Assembly (NCBI RefSeq): GCF_003668555.1
Contig: NZ_RCWN01000001.1
Coordinates: 1,784,501 to 1,848,500 of the forward strand
Origin: Notoacmeibacter ruber
GTDB lineage: Bacteria; Pseudomonadota; Alphaproteobacteria; Rhizobiales; Rhizobiaceae
Direction: 5' to 3'
DNA length: 64,000 bases
The translations under genes were made by a program, and so were the position numbers. The notes beneath the pieces are model-generated. The model made no database searches and was not told the DNA's origin. It saw nothing but the letters and a program-made list of their open reading frames with translations. Shown here piece by piece: positions 9,501-18,336 of this stretch. Each line of letters opens with the position of its first letter. Positions within the stretch are counted from its first letter, which is position 1.

Positions 9501-10736
9501 ATGATCGATCTTGCCATCGCCTGGGACTGGTTGGCCTTTGCCGTCCGCTGGACGCACGTCATCGTCGCGATCGCCTGGATCGGCTCATCCTTTTATTTCA
9601 TCGCTCTTGATCTCGGTCTGCGCCGTGACGGCGAACTCCCCGAAGGCGTGTCCGGCGAAGAATGGCAGGTTCACGGCGGCGGCTTTTACCACATCAACAA
9701 ATACATGGTCGCGCCCCAGCATATGCCGGAGCATCTGACCTGGTTCAAATGGGAGAGCTATTCGACCTGGCTCTCCGGCGCGGCGCTTCTGATGGTCGTC
9801 TATTGGGCCGGCGCGGGCCTCTACCTGATCGACCCCGCCAAAGCCGATCTAGCCGTATGGCAGGCCATTCTGATCTCCGCCGGTTCGCTGGCTATTGGCT
9901 GGCTGGTCTATGATTTTCTCTGCCGTTCGGGCCTTGGCGAGCGCCCCACCATCCTCATGATGCTGCTTTTCGTGCTGCTCGTCGCGATGAGTTGGGGATA
10001 CAACCAGATTTTTACCGGCCGGGCATCTCTCCTGCATCTCGGCGCGTTCACGGCGACGATCATGAGCGCCAACGTCTTTTTTACCATCATGCCCAACCAG
10101 CGCATCGTGGTCGCCGACCTGAAGGCCGGGCGTAAGCCGGACCCCAAATACGGAAAGATCGCCAAGCTGCGCTCGACACACAACAACTATCTGACGCTGC
10201 CCGTCATCTTCCTGATGTTGTCGAACCACTATCCCCTGGCCTTCGGGACCGACTACACCTGGATCATCGCCGCACTGGTCTTCCTGATGGGTGTGACGAT
10301 CCGGCATTTCTTCAACACTCATCACGCCGGCGGCGGCAAGCCTTACTGGACCTGGGCGATCACCGCCGTGATCTTTCTTGTCATCGTCTGGCTATCCTGG
10401 GCGGGGCGCGCCAATGCGGAAGCCGACGAGATGGCCGAAAGCGCTCTATCTGCCGCGCAACAACAATTCGTCGCCACGCAAGAGTTCGCCGATGCTGCGG
10501 AGATCGTTCGGAGCCGCTGCAGCATGTGCCATGCGCGAGAGCCGGTTTGGGAAGGCATCAACTGGGCGCCACGGGGCGTCTATCTGGAGACGGATCGCGA
10601 CATCGCCGCTCACGCGCGTCTGATCTATCTGCAAGCCGGGGTCACCCATGCCATGCCGCCGGCCAACATCACACAGATTTCGCCAAAAGAGCGCGCTGCC
10701 CTGGCCGAGTGGTACCGGAGTGCATCCGGTGGTTAA
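9501..10736 (+). CDS. puuD: Membrane urate oxidase (urate hydroxylase) PuuD with C-terminal cytochrome c
   Basis: Oxidises urate to 5-hydroxyisourate and passes electrons to the respiratory chain, replacing the soluble uricase. 411 residues: an N-terminal membrane domain of about eight segments starting RWTHVIVAIAWIGSSFYFIA, with conserved His residues such as THNNYLTLPVIFLMLSNHYP, then a C-terminal haem c domain from about residue 310 with CSMCH and a distal Met in THAMPPANI. This is the Urate_ox_N plus cytochrome c arrangement known for PuuD. The divergent LysR gene upstream and xdhABC nearby support the role. No separate uricase is seen. Confidence 0.94.
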   Translation: MIDLAIAWDWLAFAVRWTHVIVAIAWIGSSFYFIALDLGLRRDGELPEGVSGEEWQVHGGGFYHINKYMVAPQHMPEHLTWFKWESYSTWLSGAALLMVVYWAGAGLYLIDPAKADLAVWQAILISAGSLAIGWLVYDFLCRSGLGERPTILMMLLFVLLVAMSWGYNQIFTGRASLLHLGAFTATIMSANVFFTIMPNQRIVVADLKAGRKPDPKYGKIAKLRSTHNNYLTLPVIFLMLSNHYPLAFGTDYTWIIAALVFLMGVTIRHFFNTHHAGGGKPYWTWAITAVIFLVIVWLSWAGRANAEADEMAESALSAAQQQFVATQEFADAAEIVRSRCSMCHAREPVWEGINWAPRGVYLETDRDIAAHARLIYLQAGVTHAMPPANITQISPKERAALAEWYRSASGG

Positions 10737-10754
10737 AGCAGGCCGGTAACCACC

Positions 10755-11354
10755 CTAGTTGAGCGGTATGGCGTTATTTGCCTTACCGGACTGATACTTC
10801 TCGGAAAGACCGTCATAAAGCGAGGCGATGTGACGCGCCTTCTCTTCCAGCGGCGCTCTTTCCGCCTCCGGCAGATCCGCGATGGCCAATCGTATGCCCT
10901 GGGCCTGCCAATACTGGTTCTCCTTGGAATATCCTCCCGGCTCGAGGCGGAAAACCTCCTTCAGAATATTGAGATCATGCGGAATAGCGAAGCTGTCCCG
11001 ACTGTCCTCGTGACTGAAGAAATAATAGAAATTATCGAAGCCGGCCCATGTAATCGCCGACAAGCAGAGCGAGCACGGCTCATGGGTCGTCAGGAAGATC
11101 AACTCCGAAGTGGCGGGACGGTCCTCCTCCCGCATCTCGTAGAAACGCTTCAGGCAATGGATTTCTCCATGCCAGAGGGGGTTTTCCATCTCGTTGTTGG
11201 TTTCCGCCAGAACCAGGGAATGATCGCTCTTTCGCAGGAGGGCCGCGCCGAAAATCTTGTTGCCTTCCTTAACCGCAACATCGGTGAGCGGAACGATATC
11301 TTCGGCGATCACATCGAGCAGTCGATGGAGTAGGGCGGCGTCGGTTTTGGGCAT
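10755..11354 (-). CDS. Zinc-dependent CMP/dCMP-type deaminase, candidate guanine deaminase
   Basis: 199 residues from the ATG at 11352-11354. The zinc site is readable: HGE (in PLWHGEIHCL) and PCSLC (in TTHEPCSLCLSAI), the cytidine/deoxycytidylate deaminase fold. HGE instead of HAE is found, for example, in yeast cytosine deaminase, so the substrate could be guanine, cytosine or another purine. Guanine to xanthine would fit best, since xdhABC start 139 bases away in the other direction and would use xanthine. The C-terminal 80 residues (from YYFFSHEDSRDSF) do not resemble common GuaD. The frame is open far upstream, but that stretch has no family similarity and overlaps xdhA. Confidence 0.78.
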   Translation of the reverse strand: MPKTDAALLHRLLDVIAEDIVPLTDVAVKEGNKIFGAALLRKSDHSLVLAETNNEMENPLWHGEIHCLKRFYEMREEDRPATSELIFLTTHEPCSLCLSAITWAGFDNFYYFFSHEDSRDSFAIPHDLNILKEVFRLEPGGYSKENQYWQAQGIRLAIADLPEAERAPLEEKARHIASLYDGLSEKYQSGKANNAIPLN

Positions 11355-11492
11355 AAGAAGACCTTTCGGTGGACTGCGCCGTTCATAGCGCTCCGGCGCA
11401 GAGTATTGTCCACGCGAATAGATGAAAGACCTTCCAACCATTGCGAAGGATGACCACTTGCGCAATGGCAGGTTGCGGCGCACCCTGACACC

Positions 11493-13088
11493 ATGACGAT
11501 GAGCGATATTCCTTCGGTGGATCAGCGCATTCCAGCGAAGCGGCAACAATTGCGCTTTCTTCTCAATGGGGACGAGGTCACGCGCGCAGATGTTGCGCCA
11601 GAGGACACGTTGCTCGACTTTCTGCGTCTGGAAAAGCGGCTCACCGGCACGAAGGAAGGCTGTGCCGAGGGCGACTGCGGCGCCTGCACCGTACTGATCG
11701 GCCGCATCGGCGCCGATGGCAAGCTGCACTACCGGTCGGCCAATGCCTGTATCGTGCTCATGGGCATGATCGACGGCTCTCATGTCGTGACCATCGAACA
11801 TCTTAGTCCACGAGGCGGACCACTCCATCCGATCCAGCAGGCCATGGTCGACCATCACGGGAGCCAATGCGGCTTTTGCACGCCCGGCGTCGTGATGAGC
11901 CTTTACGGCCTTCTGATGCGCGACGCCAGGCCGGACCGCCTTGCGGTCGAGTGCGCGCTTCAAGGCAATCTCTGCCGTTGCACCGGCTATGCGCCGATCA
12001 TTCGCGCCGCGCTGTCGGTCGCGTCTCTGCCGGAAAGTGGCGACCCGGTTCTGGCCGAACGCAAGACCGTGACCGAGACGCTGGCCGCATGGAACGATGG
12101 CATCCGGCTGGAGATCTCGGGTCGAAAGGAAACAGAAGCGCCCTCGTCTTTGGGCGGCGCAGCTGTCGAGCCCGCCGATATCCCGTATGAGGGCGATGTT
12201 TCAGAGGCAGAGGAAGGTGGCAAGCGCATCCTCCGGCCTGCATCCGTTGATGATCTTGCAACGCTTCTTGTCGCCAATCCGAAGGCCCGGATTGTAGCGG
12301 GGGCGACGGATGTCGGCCTGTGGGTCACGAAATTCATGCGACAGATCGGACCGCTTGTTCCGATCGGACATCTGACAGAGCTACAGACTGTCGAAGAGCG
12401 TGATGGCGTTCTGCACATCGGCGCCGGCGTTTCCTATACCGACGCTCTTGAAAGCCTGGCCGCTCATATACCGGCATTCGAGCCGCTTCTCTGGCGGATT
12501 GGCGGCAACCAGATCCGCAATATGGGGACTGTCGGCGGCAATATCGCAAACGGCTCTCCGATCGGAGACATGCCGCCACCGCTGATCGCTCTCGATGCAA
12601 GACTTCATCTGCGCAAGGGTGAGGAGCGACGCGCTCTCTCTCTGGAGCGCTTCTTCATCGAATATGGAAAACAGGACAGGCAGGACGGCGAATTTGTCGA
12701 GGCCGTCTCCGTTCCCCTGCCCTCTTCCAGCGCAAAGGTCGCGATCCACAAAGTTAGCAAGCGAAGGGACGAAGACATTACGGCCGTGCTCGGCGCTTTC
12801 CATCTTCAACTGGATGTCAGCGGCAAAGTCGATTCGATCCGCATCGCGTATGGCGGTATGGCCGGTGTTCCGAAACGCGCAATGGCAGTGGAGAAGAGAC
12901 TGGCCGGTGCACCATGGACGCTCGATAGCATCGAAGCCGCCATCGCCGCATTCGACGATGACTTCAAGCCGCTGAGCGATATGCGTGCCTCGGCGGACTA
13001 CCGGATGCTCGTCGCCCGAAATCTTCTTCGGCGTTTCTTTCATGAAACGACGGGCGACGCAGCTCAAACCATGGAGGCAGCGGAATGA
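11493..13088 (+). CDS. xdhA: Xanthine dehydrogenase small subunit (2x[2Fe-2S], FAD)
   Basis: Iron-sulfur and FAD subunit of xanthine dehydrogenase, which oxidises hypoxanthine to xanthine to urate. 531 residues. The plant-type ferredoxin domain comes first (CAEGDCGACTVLIG), then the second [2Fe-2S] domain (QCGFCTPGVVMSLYG and GNLCRCTGYAPI), then a FAD-binding domain from about residue 245 (IVAGATDVGLWVTK and NQIRNMGTVGGNIANGSPIG). The linker around residues 195-245 is longer and more acidic than usual, which explains the slightly large size. The ATG overlaps nothing upstream. xdhB follows with a 4-base ATGA overlap. Confidence 0.95.
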   Translation: MTMSDIPSVDQRIPAKRQQLRFLLNGDEVTRADVAPEDTLLDFLRLEKRLTGTKEGCAEGDCGACTVLIGRIGADGKLHYRSANACIVLMGMIDGSHVVTIEHLSPRGGPLHPIQQAMVDHHGSQCGFCTPGVVMSLYGLLMRDARPDRLAVECALQGNLCRCTGYAPIIRAALSVASLPESGDPVLAERKTVTETLAAWNDGIRLEISGRKETEAPSSLGGAAVEPADIPYEGDVSEAEEGGKRILRPASVDDLATLLVANPKARIVAGATDVGLWVTKFMRQIGPLVPIGHLTELQTVEERDGVLHIGAGVSYTDALESLAAHIPAFEPLLWRIGGNQIRNMGTVGGNIANGSPIGDMPPPLIALDARLHLRKGEERRALSLERFFIEYGKQDRQDGEFVEAVSVPLPSSSAKVAIHKVSKRRDEDITAVLGAFHLQLDVSGKVDSIRIAYGGMAGVPKRAMAVEKRLAGAPWTLDSIEAAIAAFDDDFKPLSDMRASADYRMLVARNLLRRFFHETTGDAAQTMEAAE

Positions 13089-15484
13089 ACGAGGTTCTCG
13101 CGCGAGGTTCCGACCGCAGCCACGACGACCAGGCCAAGGTCGAAGGGGCTGCGGCCTTGTCCGATGCGCATGAACATGCGCCGGTGCATCAGCCCAAACG
13201 ACACGATTCTGCTCATCTGCACGTTGCCGGACGTGCGCCCTACACCGACGATCTGCCAGAGCCGCCCGGCACGCTGCACGCCTATCTCGGTCTTTCGACC
13301 ATAGCCAATGGCCGCATCCGCGCGATCGACCTGGAAAAGGTTCGAAGGCAGCCGGGCGTCCGGGCCGTCATTACGGGAGACGAGCTATCGCACAATGATG
13401 CGAGCGCCTGGCAGATCGGCGACGAGCCGTTCCTGACGACCGGAAAGATCGATTTTCTCGGCCAGCCGATCTTCATGGTGATAGCCGACAGCCGCAAGGC
13501 GGCGCGCCACGCCTGCGCCCATGCCCACATACAATATGATGAAGAGGCGCCGATCCTGACGGTCGACGAGGCGCGGGACGCCGGGGGCAAAACCGTTATC
13601 GACGGCATGACCCTTGAGAGAGGCGATGCCGACGCCGCCATCGCCGGAGCGCCGCGCAAGCTGACGGGCTCCATGCTGATCGGCGGACAGGATCACTTCT
13701 ATCTGGAAGGCCAGATCGCCTTCGCCGTGCCGGGTGAAGACGGCACGATGACGGTCTACTCCTCGACGCAGCATCCATCCGAAACGCAGATGCTTATCGC
13801 TCACACACTGCATCGGCCGGCCGCCATGGTGACGGTCGAAGTCCGGCGCATGGGTGGTGCATTCGGCGGTAAGGAATCGCAGGCCAATCTGTTTGCGGCG
13901 CTCGCCGCTTTTGCCGCCGACCGCCTTGGCGTTCCGATCAAGATTCGGCCGGACCGCGATGACGATATGGTCGCTACCGGAAAGCGGCATGATTTTCGCG
14001 CGGACTATGAAGTCGGTTTCGACGATGACGGCCGCGTCCACGGGGTGAAATTCGTCTATGGCGCGCGCTGCGGCTTTTCCGCCGATTTGTCGGGGCCGGT
14101 GACCGATCGGGCACTTTTCCACTGCGACAACGCCTATTACTGGCCTGCGGTCCGGGCCGTTTCGCAACCGCTCTTCACCAACACCGTGAGCAACACCGCT
14201 TTTCGCGGCTTCGGCGGCCCCCAAGGCATGATGGGAGCCGAACGCGTCATCGACGAAGTCGCGTTCGCGACCGGACTGGACCCGCTTGAGGTTCGCCAGC
14301 GCAACTTCTACGGCGAAGGCGACAGGACAACGACACCCTATCACCAGCAGGTGGAAGACTTCATCCTGCCGCGTATCATCGACGAACTTCTCGAAAGTTC
14401 CAAATACGAGCACCGCCGAAAGGCGCTCCAGGAGGCCAACCGGTCCGCCCGAGGCTTCAAGCGGCGGGGCATTGCGCTGACACCCGTCAAGTTCGGCATC
14501 TCGTTCACGGCGACGCATCTTAACCAGGCCGGCGCGCTGGTCCATGTCTATACGGACGGGTCCATCCACCTGAACCATGGCGGCACCGAAATGGGTCAGG
14601 GCCTGAACACGAAGGTGGCGCAGGTGGTCGCGGCCGTTTTCGGAGTTCCGCTTGAACAGGTGCGCATCACGGCAACGTCCACGGGCAAGGTCCCGAACAC
14701 CTCGGCGACGGCCGCTTCATCCGGCGCAGATATGAACGGCATGGCAGCCAAGATCGCAGCGGAAACGATTCGCCAGCGTCTCGTCGATTACGCCGCCGAG
14801 GAGCATGGCGTGCCCGCCGAACAGATCGCCTTTCGCGAAAGCAATGTGCTGATCGGCAACCGGGAAGTGCTTTTCTCTGACCTCGTCAAGGAAGCCTACG
14901 CCGCGCGCATTCAGCTATCTTCGACCGGTTATTACCGTACGCCAAAGATTCATTGGGACCGCGCCTCGGGCAAAGGTCACCCATTCTATTACTTCGCTTA
15001 CGGCGCGGCGGTCGCAGAGGTCGAGATCGACACGCTGACCGGCGAATACACGGTCGAGAGAGTGGATATTCTCCATGAAACCGGCAAGAGTCTGAACCCC
15101 GCAATCGATATCGGCCAGATCGAGGGCGGATTCGCGCAGGGCATGGGTTGGCTAACGACGGAAGAACTGGTCTGGGACGAGAAGGGCCGACTGCGCACCC
15201 ACGCGCCTTCCACCTATAAGATTCCTGTCGCCTCGGACATGCCGCGCGAGTTCAATGTCAGGCTGGCCGATTGGGCGCGCGCCAACGAACCGACCGTTTT
15301 TCGCAGCAAGGCTGTGGGAGAACCACCCTTCATGCTGGCCATGTCGGTCTTTCATGCGCTGTCGGACGCAGTGGCCTCCGTCGCCCATCACATGATTCAC
15401 CCTCGTCTGGATGCCCCCGCGACGCCGGAACGGATACTGATGGCGGTGGAGCGTCTGCGCGCAGAGGCCAAGACCGAGAGCTGA
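13085..15484 (+). CDS. xdhB: Xanthine dehydrogenase molybdopterin-binding large subunit
   Basis: Catalytic molybdenum subunit, 799 residues. Visible family blocks are AHLHVAGRAPYTDDLPEPPG at the start of the aldehyde oxidase hammerhead domain, GQDHFYLEGQIA, the molybdopterin segments RMGGAFGGKESQ and HGGTEMGQGLNTK, and the terminal VGEPPFMLAMSVFHAL. The conserved Glu of the active site lies in KAVGEPPF. Start and stop overlap the neighbours (ATGA with xdhA, TGATG with xdhC), so the three are one tightly coupled operon. Confidence 0.96.
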   Translation: MNEVLARGSDRSHDDQAKVEGAAALSDAHEHAPVHQPKRHDSAHLHVAGRAPYTDDLPEPPGTLHAYLGLSTIANGRIRAIDLEKVRRQPGVRAVITGDELSHNDASAWQIGDEPFLTTGKIDFLGQPIFMVIADSRKAARHACAHAHIQYDEEAPILTVDEARDAGGKTVIDGMTLERGDADAAIAGAPRKLTGSMLIGGQDHFYLEGQIAFAVPGEDGTMTVYSSTQHPSETQMLIAHTLHRPAAMVTVEVRRMGGAFGGKESQANLFAALAAFAADRLGVPIKIRPDRDDDMVATGKRHDFRADYEVGFDDDGRVHGVKFVYGARCGFSADLSGPVTDRALFHCDNAYYWPAVRAVSQPLFTNTVSNTAFRGFGGPQGMMGAERVIDEVAFATGLDPLEVRQRNFYGEGDRTTTPYHQQVEDFILPRIIDELLESSKYEHRRKALQEANRSARGFKRRGIALTPVKFGISFTATHLNQAGALVHVYTDGSIHLNHGGTEMGQGLNTKVAQVVAAVFGVPLEQVRITATSTGKVPNTSATAASSGADMNGMAAKIAAETIRQRLVDYAAEEHGVPAEQIAFRESNVLIGNREVLFSDLVKEAYAARIQLSSTGYYRTPKIHWDRASGKGHPFYYFAYGAAVAEVEIDTLTGEYTVERVDILHETGKSLNPAIDIGQIEGGFAQGMGWLTTEELVWDEKGRLRTHAPSTYKIPVASDMPREFNVRLADWARANEPTVFRSKAVGEPPFMLAMSVFHALSDAVASVAHHMIHPRLDAPATPERILMAVERLRAEAKTES

Positions 15485-16290
15485 TGCGCGCCTCCGACCT
15501 CGTACATCTGATCCAAGCTGCCGAACCTGCCATCCGTATCAGCGTAACCGACACGAAGGGCTCGACGCCTCGCGAGGCGGGCGCATCGATGATCGTCACC
15601 GAAGCGCGTACGATCGGGACGATCGGTGGCGGTACGCTGGAATTTCGCGCGCTGGAACGCGCCCACGACATGCTGAAATCCCACCAGACGACGGCAGAAA
15701 CGATGGAACTACCGCTTGGCCCCGAGATCGGCCAATGCTGCGGTGGACGCGTCGCTCTTTCTCTCCAGCCGGTCGATCTCACCACCCTGCTGGAGATTCA
15801 CGATCAATTGCGCGAGCAGGAATCGCGACAACCGGAAATTCTCATTTTTGGCGGTGGCCATGTCGGCACGGCTTTGGCGAGAGCGCTCGCTCCCCTTCCC
15901 TTCCGGTCCAGAATGGTCGAGACTCGCCCCGATATTCTGCCAGACGGCCTGCCCGTTCCAAGTGAAATTCTGGCAATGCCGGAAGCGCTCGTTTCACAGG
16001 CCAAAGCCGGTTCGGCGATCGTCGTCCTGACCCACGATCATGCACTGGATTTCATGATCATATCGGAGGCGATGCAGCGCGACGATCTCGCTTATATCGG
16101 CATGATCGGCTCCAAAACGAAACGCGCCACCTTCGCAAGCCATTGGCTTGATAAAGGTGGCGCGTCAGAAAAACTGAAAGAGCTGATCTGCCCGATAGGC
16201 GGAAGCGCCGTCAGCGACAAGCGCCCCGAAGTTATCGCCGCCATGGTCGCGGCGGAGATCACTCAGTCTCTAATCAGCTTTGAAGTTTAG
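15484..16290 (+). CDS. xdhC: Xanthine dehydrogenase accessory protein XdhC
   Basis: Chaperone that binds and sulfurates the molybdenum cofactor and inserts it into XdhB. 268 residues. The N-terminal XdhC/CoxI domain shows [18 protein letters not shown] and [14 protein letters not shown], with the conserved Cys in [11 protein letters not shown]. The C-terminal Rossmann domain shows [17 protein letters not shown] and [14 protein letters not shown]. The ATG at 15484 is chosen because it overlaps the xdhB stop by one base (TGATG); the open frame upstream lies inside xdhB. Its stop overlaps the convergent bfr stop. Confidence 0.95.
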   Translation: MRASDLVHLIQAAEPAIRISVTDTKGSTPREAGASMIVTEARTIGTIGGGTLEFRALERAHDMLKSHQTTAETMELPLGPEIGQCCGGRVALSLQPVDLTTLLEIHDQLREQESRQPEILIFGGGHVGTALARALAPLPFRSRMVETRPDILPDGLPVPSEILAMPEALVSQAKAGSAIVVLTHDHALDFMIISEAMQRDDLAYIGMIGSKTKRATFASHWLDKGGASEKLKELICPIGGSAVSDKRPEVIAAMVAAEITQSLISFEV

Positions 16291-16787
16291 GCGTCCGGCC
16301 CGACTTCCGTCTTGTCCGACGAATCGGCATTGAGTCCACCGAACTGCTCCGGCCCGATCTTCTCGTAAAGGTGAAGCTGCGTTTCAAGGAAATCGACGTG
16401 CCCTTCCTCGTCACGAAGCAATTCCTCGAAAAGCTTCATGGAGACGTAATCGCCGAGCTCGTTGCAGATTTCGCGGGATTCCTTGTAGGCCTTCACCGCA
16501 TCCAGCTCGCCGGCCAGATCGGCCTCGAGCACTTCCTTGACATTCTGCCCGATCCGCAGCGGTGCCACCGACTGCAGGTTCGGATGACCTTCGAGGAACA
16601 CGATCCGGTCGATCAGACGGTCGGCGTGCTGCATTTCTTCGATGCTCTCTTCCCGCTCCTTCTTGGCCAGCTTCGTGAAGCCCCAATCATTGAGGAGACG
16701 GTAATGCACCCAGTACTGGTTAATCGCGCCCAGCTCCATGAAGAGCGCCTCATTGAGGCGCTCGATCACACGCTCATGACCTTTCAT
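16287..16787 (-). CDS. bfr: Bacterioferritin
   Basis: Haem-containing iron-storage protein that assembles into a 24-subunit shell. 166 residues, full length. The ferroxidase residues are in place: Glu18 in [12 protein letters not shown], Glu51 and His54 around [13 protein letters not shown], and Met52, the haem ligand. Glu94 sits in LAGELDAVK and Glu127/His130 in [19 protein letters not shown] precedes the ATG by five bases. It is followed upstream by the ferredoxin gene in the same direction after 27 bases, the usual pair for iron storage and release. Confidence 0.97.
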   Translation of the reverse strand: MKGHERVIERLNEALFMELGAINQYWVHYRLLNDWGFTKLAKKEREESIEEMQHADRLIDRIVFLEGHPNLQSVAPLRIGQNVKEVLEADLAGELDAVKAYKESREICNELGDYVSMKLFEELLRDEEGHVDFLETQLHLYEKIGPEQFGGLNADSSDKTEVGPDA

Positions 16788-16814
16788 AAAAACCCCTTAA
16801 AACCCGTGACTTAT

Positions 16815-17132
16815 TTAGGCTACGCGAACAGACGCTGACCGAGCTCGCGCTTCGCGGCGCTTCTGCTCCACCAGGGCGTGTTTTGTACGCAACCGACCAA
16901 TAAAGTCTACGACGTCGGCGGCCGGGGTTGCAAGGCGTTCATGGTAGGCTTCGGTTGTTTCCACGATCAGATCGACGACCGCCGGGAAGCACCCGCAGCA
17001 GCGGCCACGTTTTTCCATGGCATGATAAACCTGCACGGGCACAATGAGCCGCCAGGGATCCTGATCCAGCATTTCTGTGATGACGTCACGGATCTCCTGA
17101 GACGTAATCAGGTTGCAGCTGCAGACAAGCAC
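16815..17132 (-). CDS. bfd: Bacterioferritin-associated ferredoxin (BFD-like [2Fe-2S])
   Basis: Small [2Fe-2S] protein thought to reduce bacterioferritin and release stored iron. The four Cys ligands are visible as CxC near the start (LVCSCNLIT) and CxxC-type near residue 45 (GRCCGCFPAV). The C-terminal 50 residues are Arg/Lys-rich and extra to the core domain. I take the GTG at 17130-17132, with GAGGA upstream, giving 105 residues that begin right at the iron-sulfur motif. The frame remains open to a TTG at 17187-17189 (124 residues), which is only about 10 bases from the candidate Irr box. It is divergent from rirA. Confidence 0.82.
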   Translation of the reverse strand: MLVCSCNLITSQEIRDVITEMLDQDPWRLIVPVQVYHAMEKRGRCCGCFPAVVDLIVETTEAYHERLATPAADVVDFIGRLRTKHALVEQKRREARARSASVRVA

Positions 17133-17198
17133 GGCAAAATCCTCGGTCTGGTACCCCGCAGAAATATGCTCGGCATAAAGCTGTGTCAAAATGTCTAG

Positions 17199-17215
17199 TT
17201 TGGAATTGCTCTAAT
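17199..17215. promoter_or_regulatory. Candidate Irr (ICE) box between bfd and rirA
   Basis: The bases read TTTGGAATTGCTCTAAT, an imperfect palindrome matching 11 of the 14 fixed positions of the known alphaproteobacterial Irr motif TTTAGAA-N3-TTCTAAA. It lies in the gap between the divergent bfd and rirA starts, where iron control is expected. Irr represses iron-storage genes when iron is low. No RirA-type TGA-N9-TCA site was found here by eye. Confidence 0.45.
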
Positions 17216-17265
17216 GTACTGCCTGTATTAAATAGGGAGAACAAGACGGAGGTGTGGAAGCGACC

Positions 17266-17706
17266 ATGCGACTGACCAAGCAGACCAACTACGCGATACG
17301 CATGATGATGTATTGCACTGCCGACCCGGACGGCCTGAGCAGAATTCCCGATATCGCCAAGTCGGCAGAGGTCCCGGAGCTCTACCTCTTCAAAATCCTC
17401 AAGCCTTTGGTCGAAGCCGGCCTCATGAAGACCGTTCGCGGTCGAAAGGGCGGTGTCTGTCTGGCCAGGCCAGCCGAAGAGATCACCCTATTCGACATTG
17501 TACGGGTGACCGAGGAAGGTTTCTTCATGGCCGATTGCTTCGAGGAAGGCGACACACACTGCCCCCTCGTTGATCATTGCAGCCTGAACGCGGCGCTTCG
17601 GGAAGCTCTCAACGCATTCCTGGAAGTTCTCAGTCGCCATACGCTTGCCGAGCTTGTGAGGCAAAAGCCCGAACTTACCGATCTTTTCGGTCTGCGCGTC
17701 GCTTAA
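17266..17706 (+). CDS. rirA: Iron-responsive Rrf2-family regulator RirA
   Basis: Global iron repressor of Rhizobiales, 146 residues. The start MRLTKQTNYAIRMMMYCTA is the family's N-terminus, followed by the winged-helix region IPDIAKSAEVPELYLFKILK and the RGRKGG wing. The three Cys for the iron-sulfur cluster are in ADCFEEGDTHCPLVDHCSL, spaced C-x8-C-x5-C as known for RirA. I chose the ATG at 17266 rather than the GTG four codons earlier because the latter has no ribosome site at proper distance. Divergent from bfd/bfr and just before a TonB-ExbBD module, consistent with iron control of this region. Confidence 0.93.
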   Translation: MRLTKQTNYAIRMMMYCTADPDGLSRIPDIAKSAEVPELYLFKILKPLVEAGLMKTVRGRKGGVCLARPAEEITLFDIVRVTEEGFFMADCFEEGDTHCPLVDHCSLNAALREALNAFLEVLSRHTLAELVRQKPELTDLFGLRVA

Positions 17707-17775
17707 CACCCGAGACAGATTGCGCCACGACCAACGCGAACGTGTTGAGCGATTGCGGCGTAGCCGGTCGCGCTA

Positions 17776-17804
17776 TTGACAAAACATTACCTTCACGATC
17801 ATCT
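17776..17804 (+). promoter_or_regulatory. Possible sigma-70 promoter for the TonB-ExbBD operon
   Basis: A perfect -35 hexamer TTGACA (17776-17781) is followed after 17 bases by TCATCT (17799-17804), a poor -10. It lies 72 bases upstream of the first gene of the module. The -10 part is weak, so this is only a suggestion. Confidence 0.3.
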
Positions 17805-17875
17805 TTAAACGAAATCGACACCGCGATGCGTTCGCGGGTCCGTTCGCCAAAAGACCGACTGTGAAGGACATTGGT

Positions 17876-18325
17876 ATGAGATGGGGCTATCTGCTCACGG
17901 CCGCGGTAGCGAGCGTGGGCGTTTTTTCTGCGGGCGCGATTGCGCAAGAGGCAAAACCGGCGACGGCGGAACAAAAGAGCCTCACTCTGGAGCTCAATTC
18001 CGTCTCATCTCAGGCGAACAATTCGTGCCGCATGACCTTCGTCGCCCATAACGGTATCGAGGCAGATCTGGAATCGGCCGGCTTCGAGGTTGTGCTCTTC
18101 GACAAGAAGGGTCTGGTCAACCGTATGACTGTTTTCGATTTCGGCGCCCTGCCGAATGGCAAGACATTGGTAAAGCGTTTCGATTTACCTGAAACGGACT
18201 GCGCCGATCTTTCGAGGGTTCTCGTCAACGGTGTCGCGCGATGCGAAGGAGCCGGCATCGACAGCAAGAACTGTGCGAACGCCATCGCGACCCGAAACAA
18301 GACCGATCTGACCTTCGGCAGCTAA
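17876..18325 (+). CDS. Secreted protein of unknown function preceding ExbB
   Basis: 149 residues with a signal peptide (hydrophobic core LLTAAVASVGVFSAGAIA, cleavage before QEAKP). The mature part has two Cys pairs that could form disulfides (C in NNSCRMTF and ETDCADLS, then ARCEGAG and SKNCANA) and looks like a small beta-rich domain. I do not recognise the family. AAGGA sits 8 bases before the ATG. It is 11 bases upstream of the ExbB-like gene, so it is probably the first gene of this operon, and a periplasmic role in the TonB system is likely from context only. Confidence 0.8.
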   Translation: MRWGYLLTAAVASVGVFSAGAIAQEAKPATAEQKSLTLELNSVSSQANNSCRMTFVAHNGIEADLESAGFEVVLFDKKGLVNRMTVFDFGALPNGKTLVKRFDLPETDCADLSRVLVNGVARCEGAGIDSKNCANAIATRNKTDLTFGS

Positions 18326-18336
18326 GGGGCCTGAAC

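Noticed and set aside
11355..11963. N-terminal extension of the deaminase frame
   Set aside because: The added 200 residues overlap xdhA and match no family; the family start is at 11354.
17776..17796. RirA-type (TGA-N9-TCA) site before the TonB module
   Set aside because: The nearest TGA...TCA pair is 13 bases apart, not 9, so it does not fit the motif.
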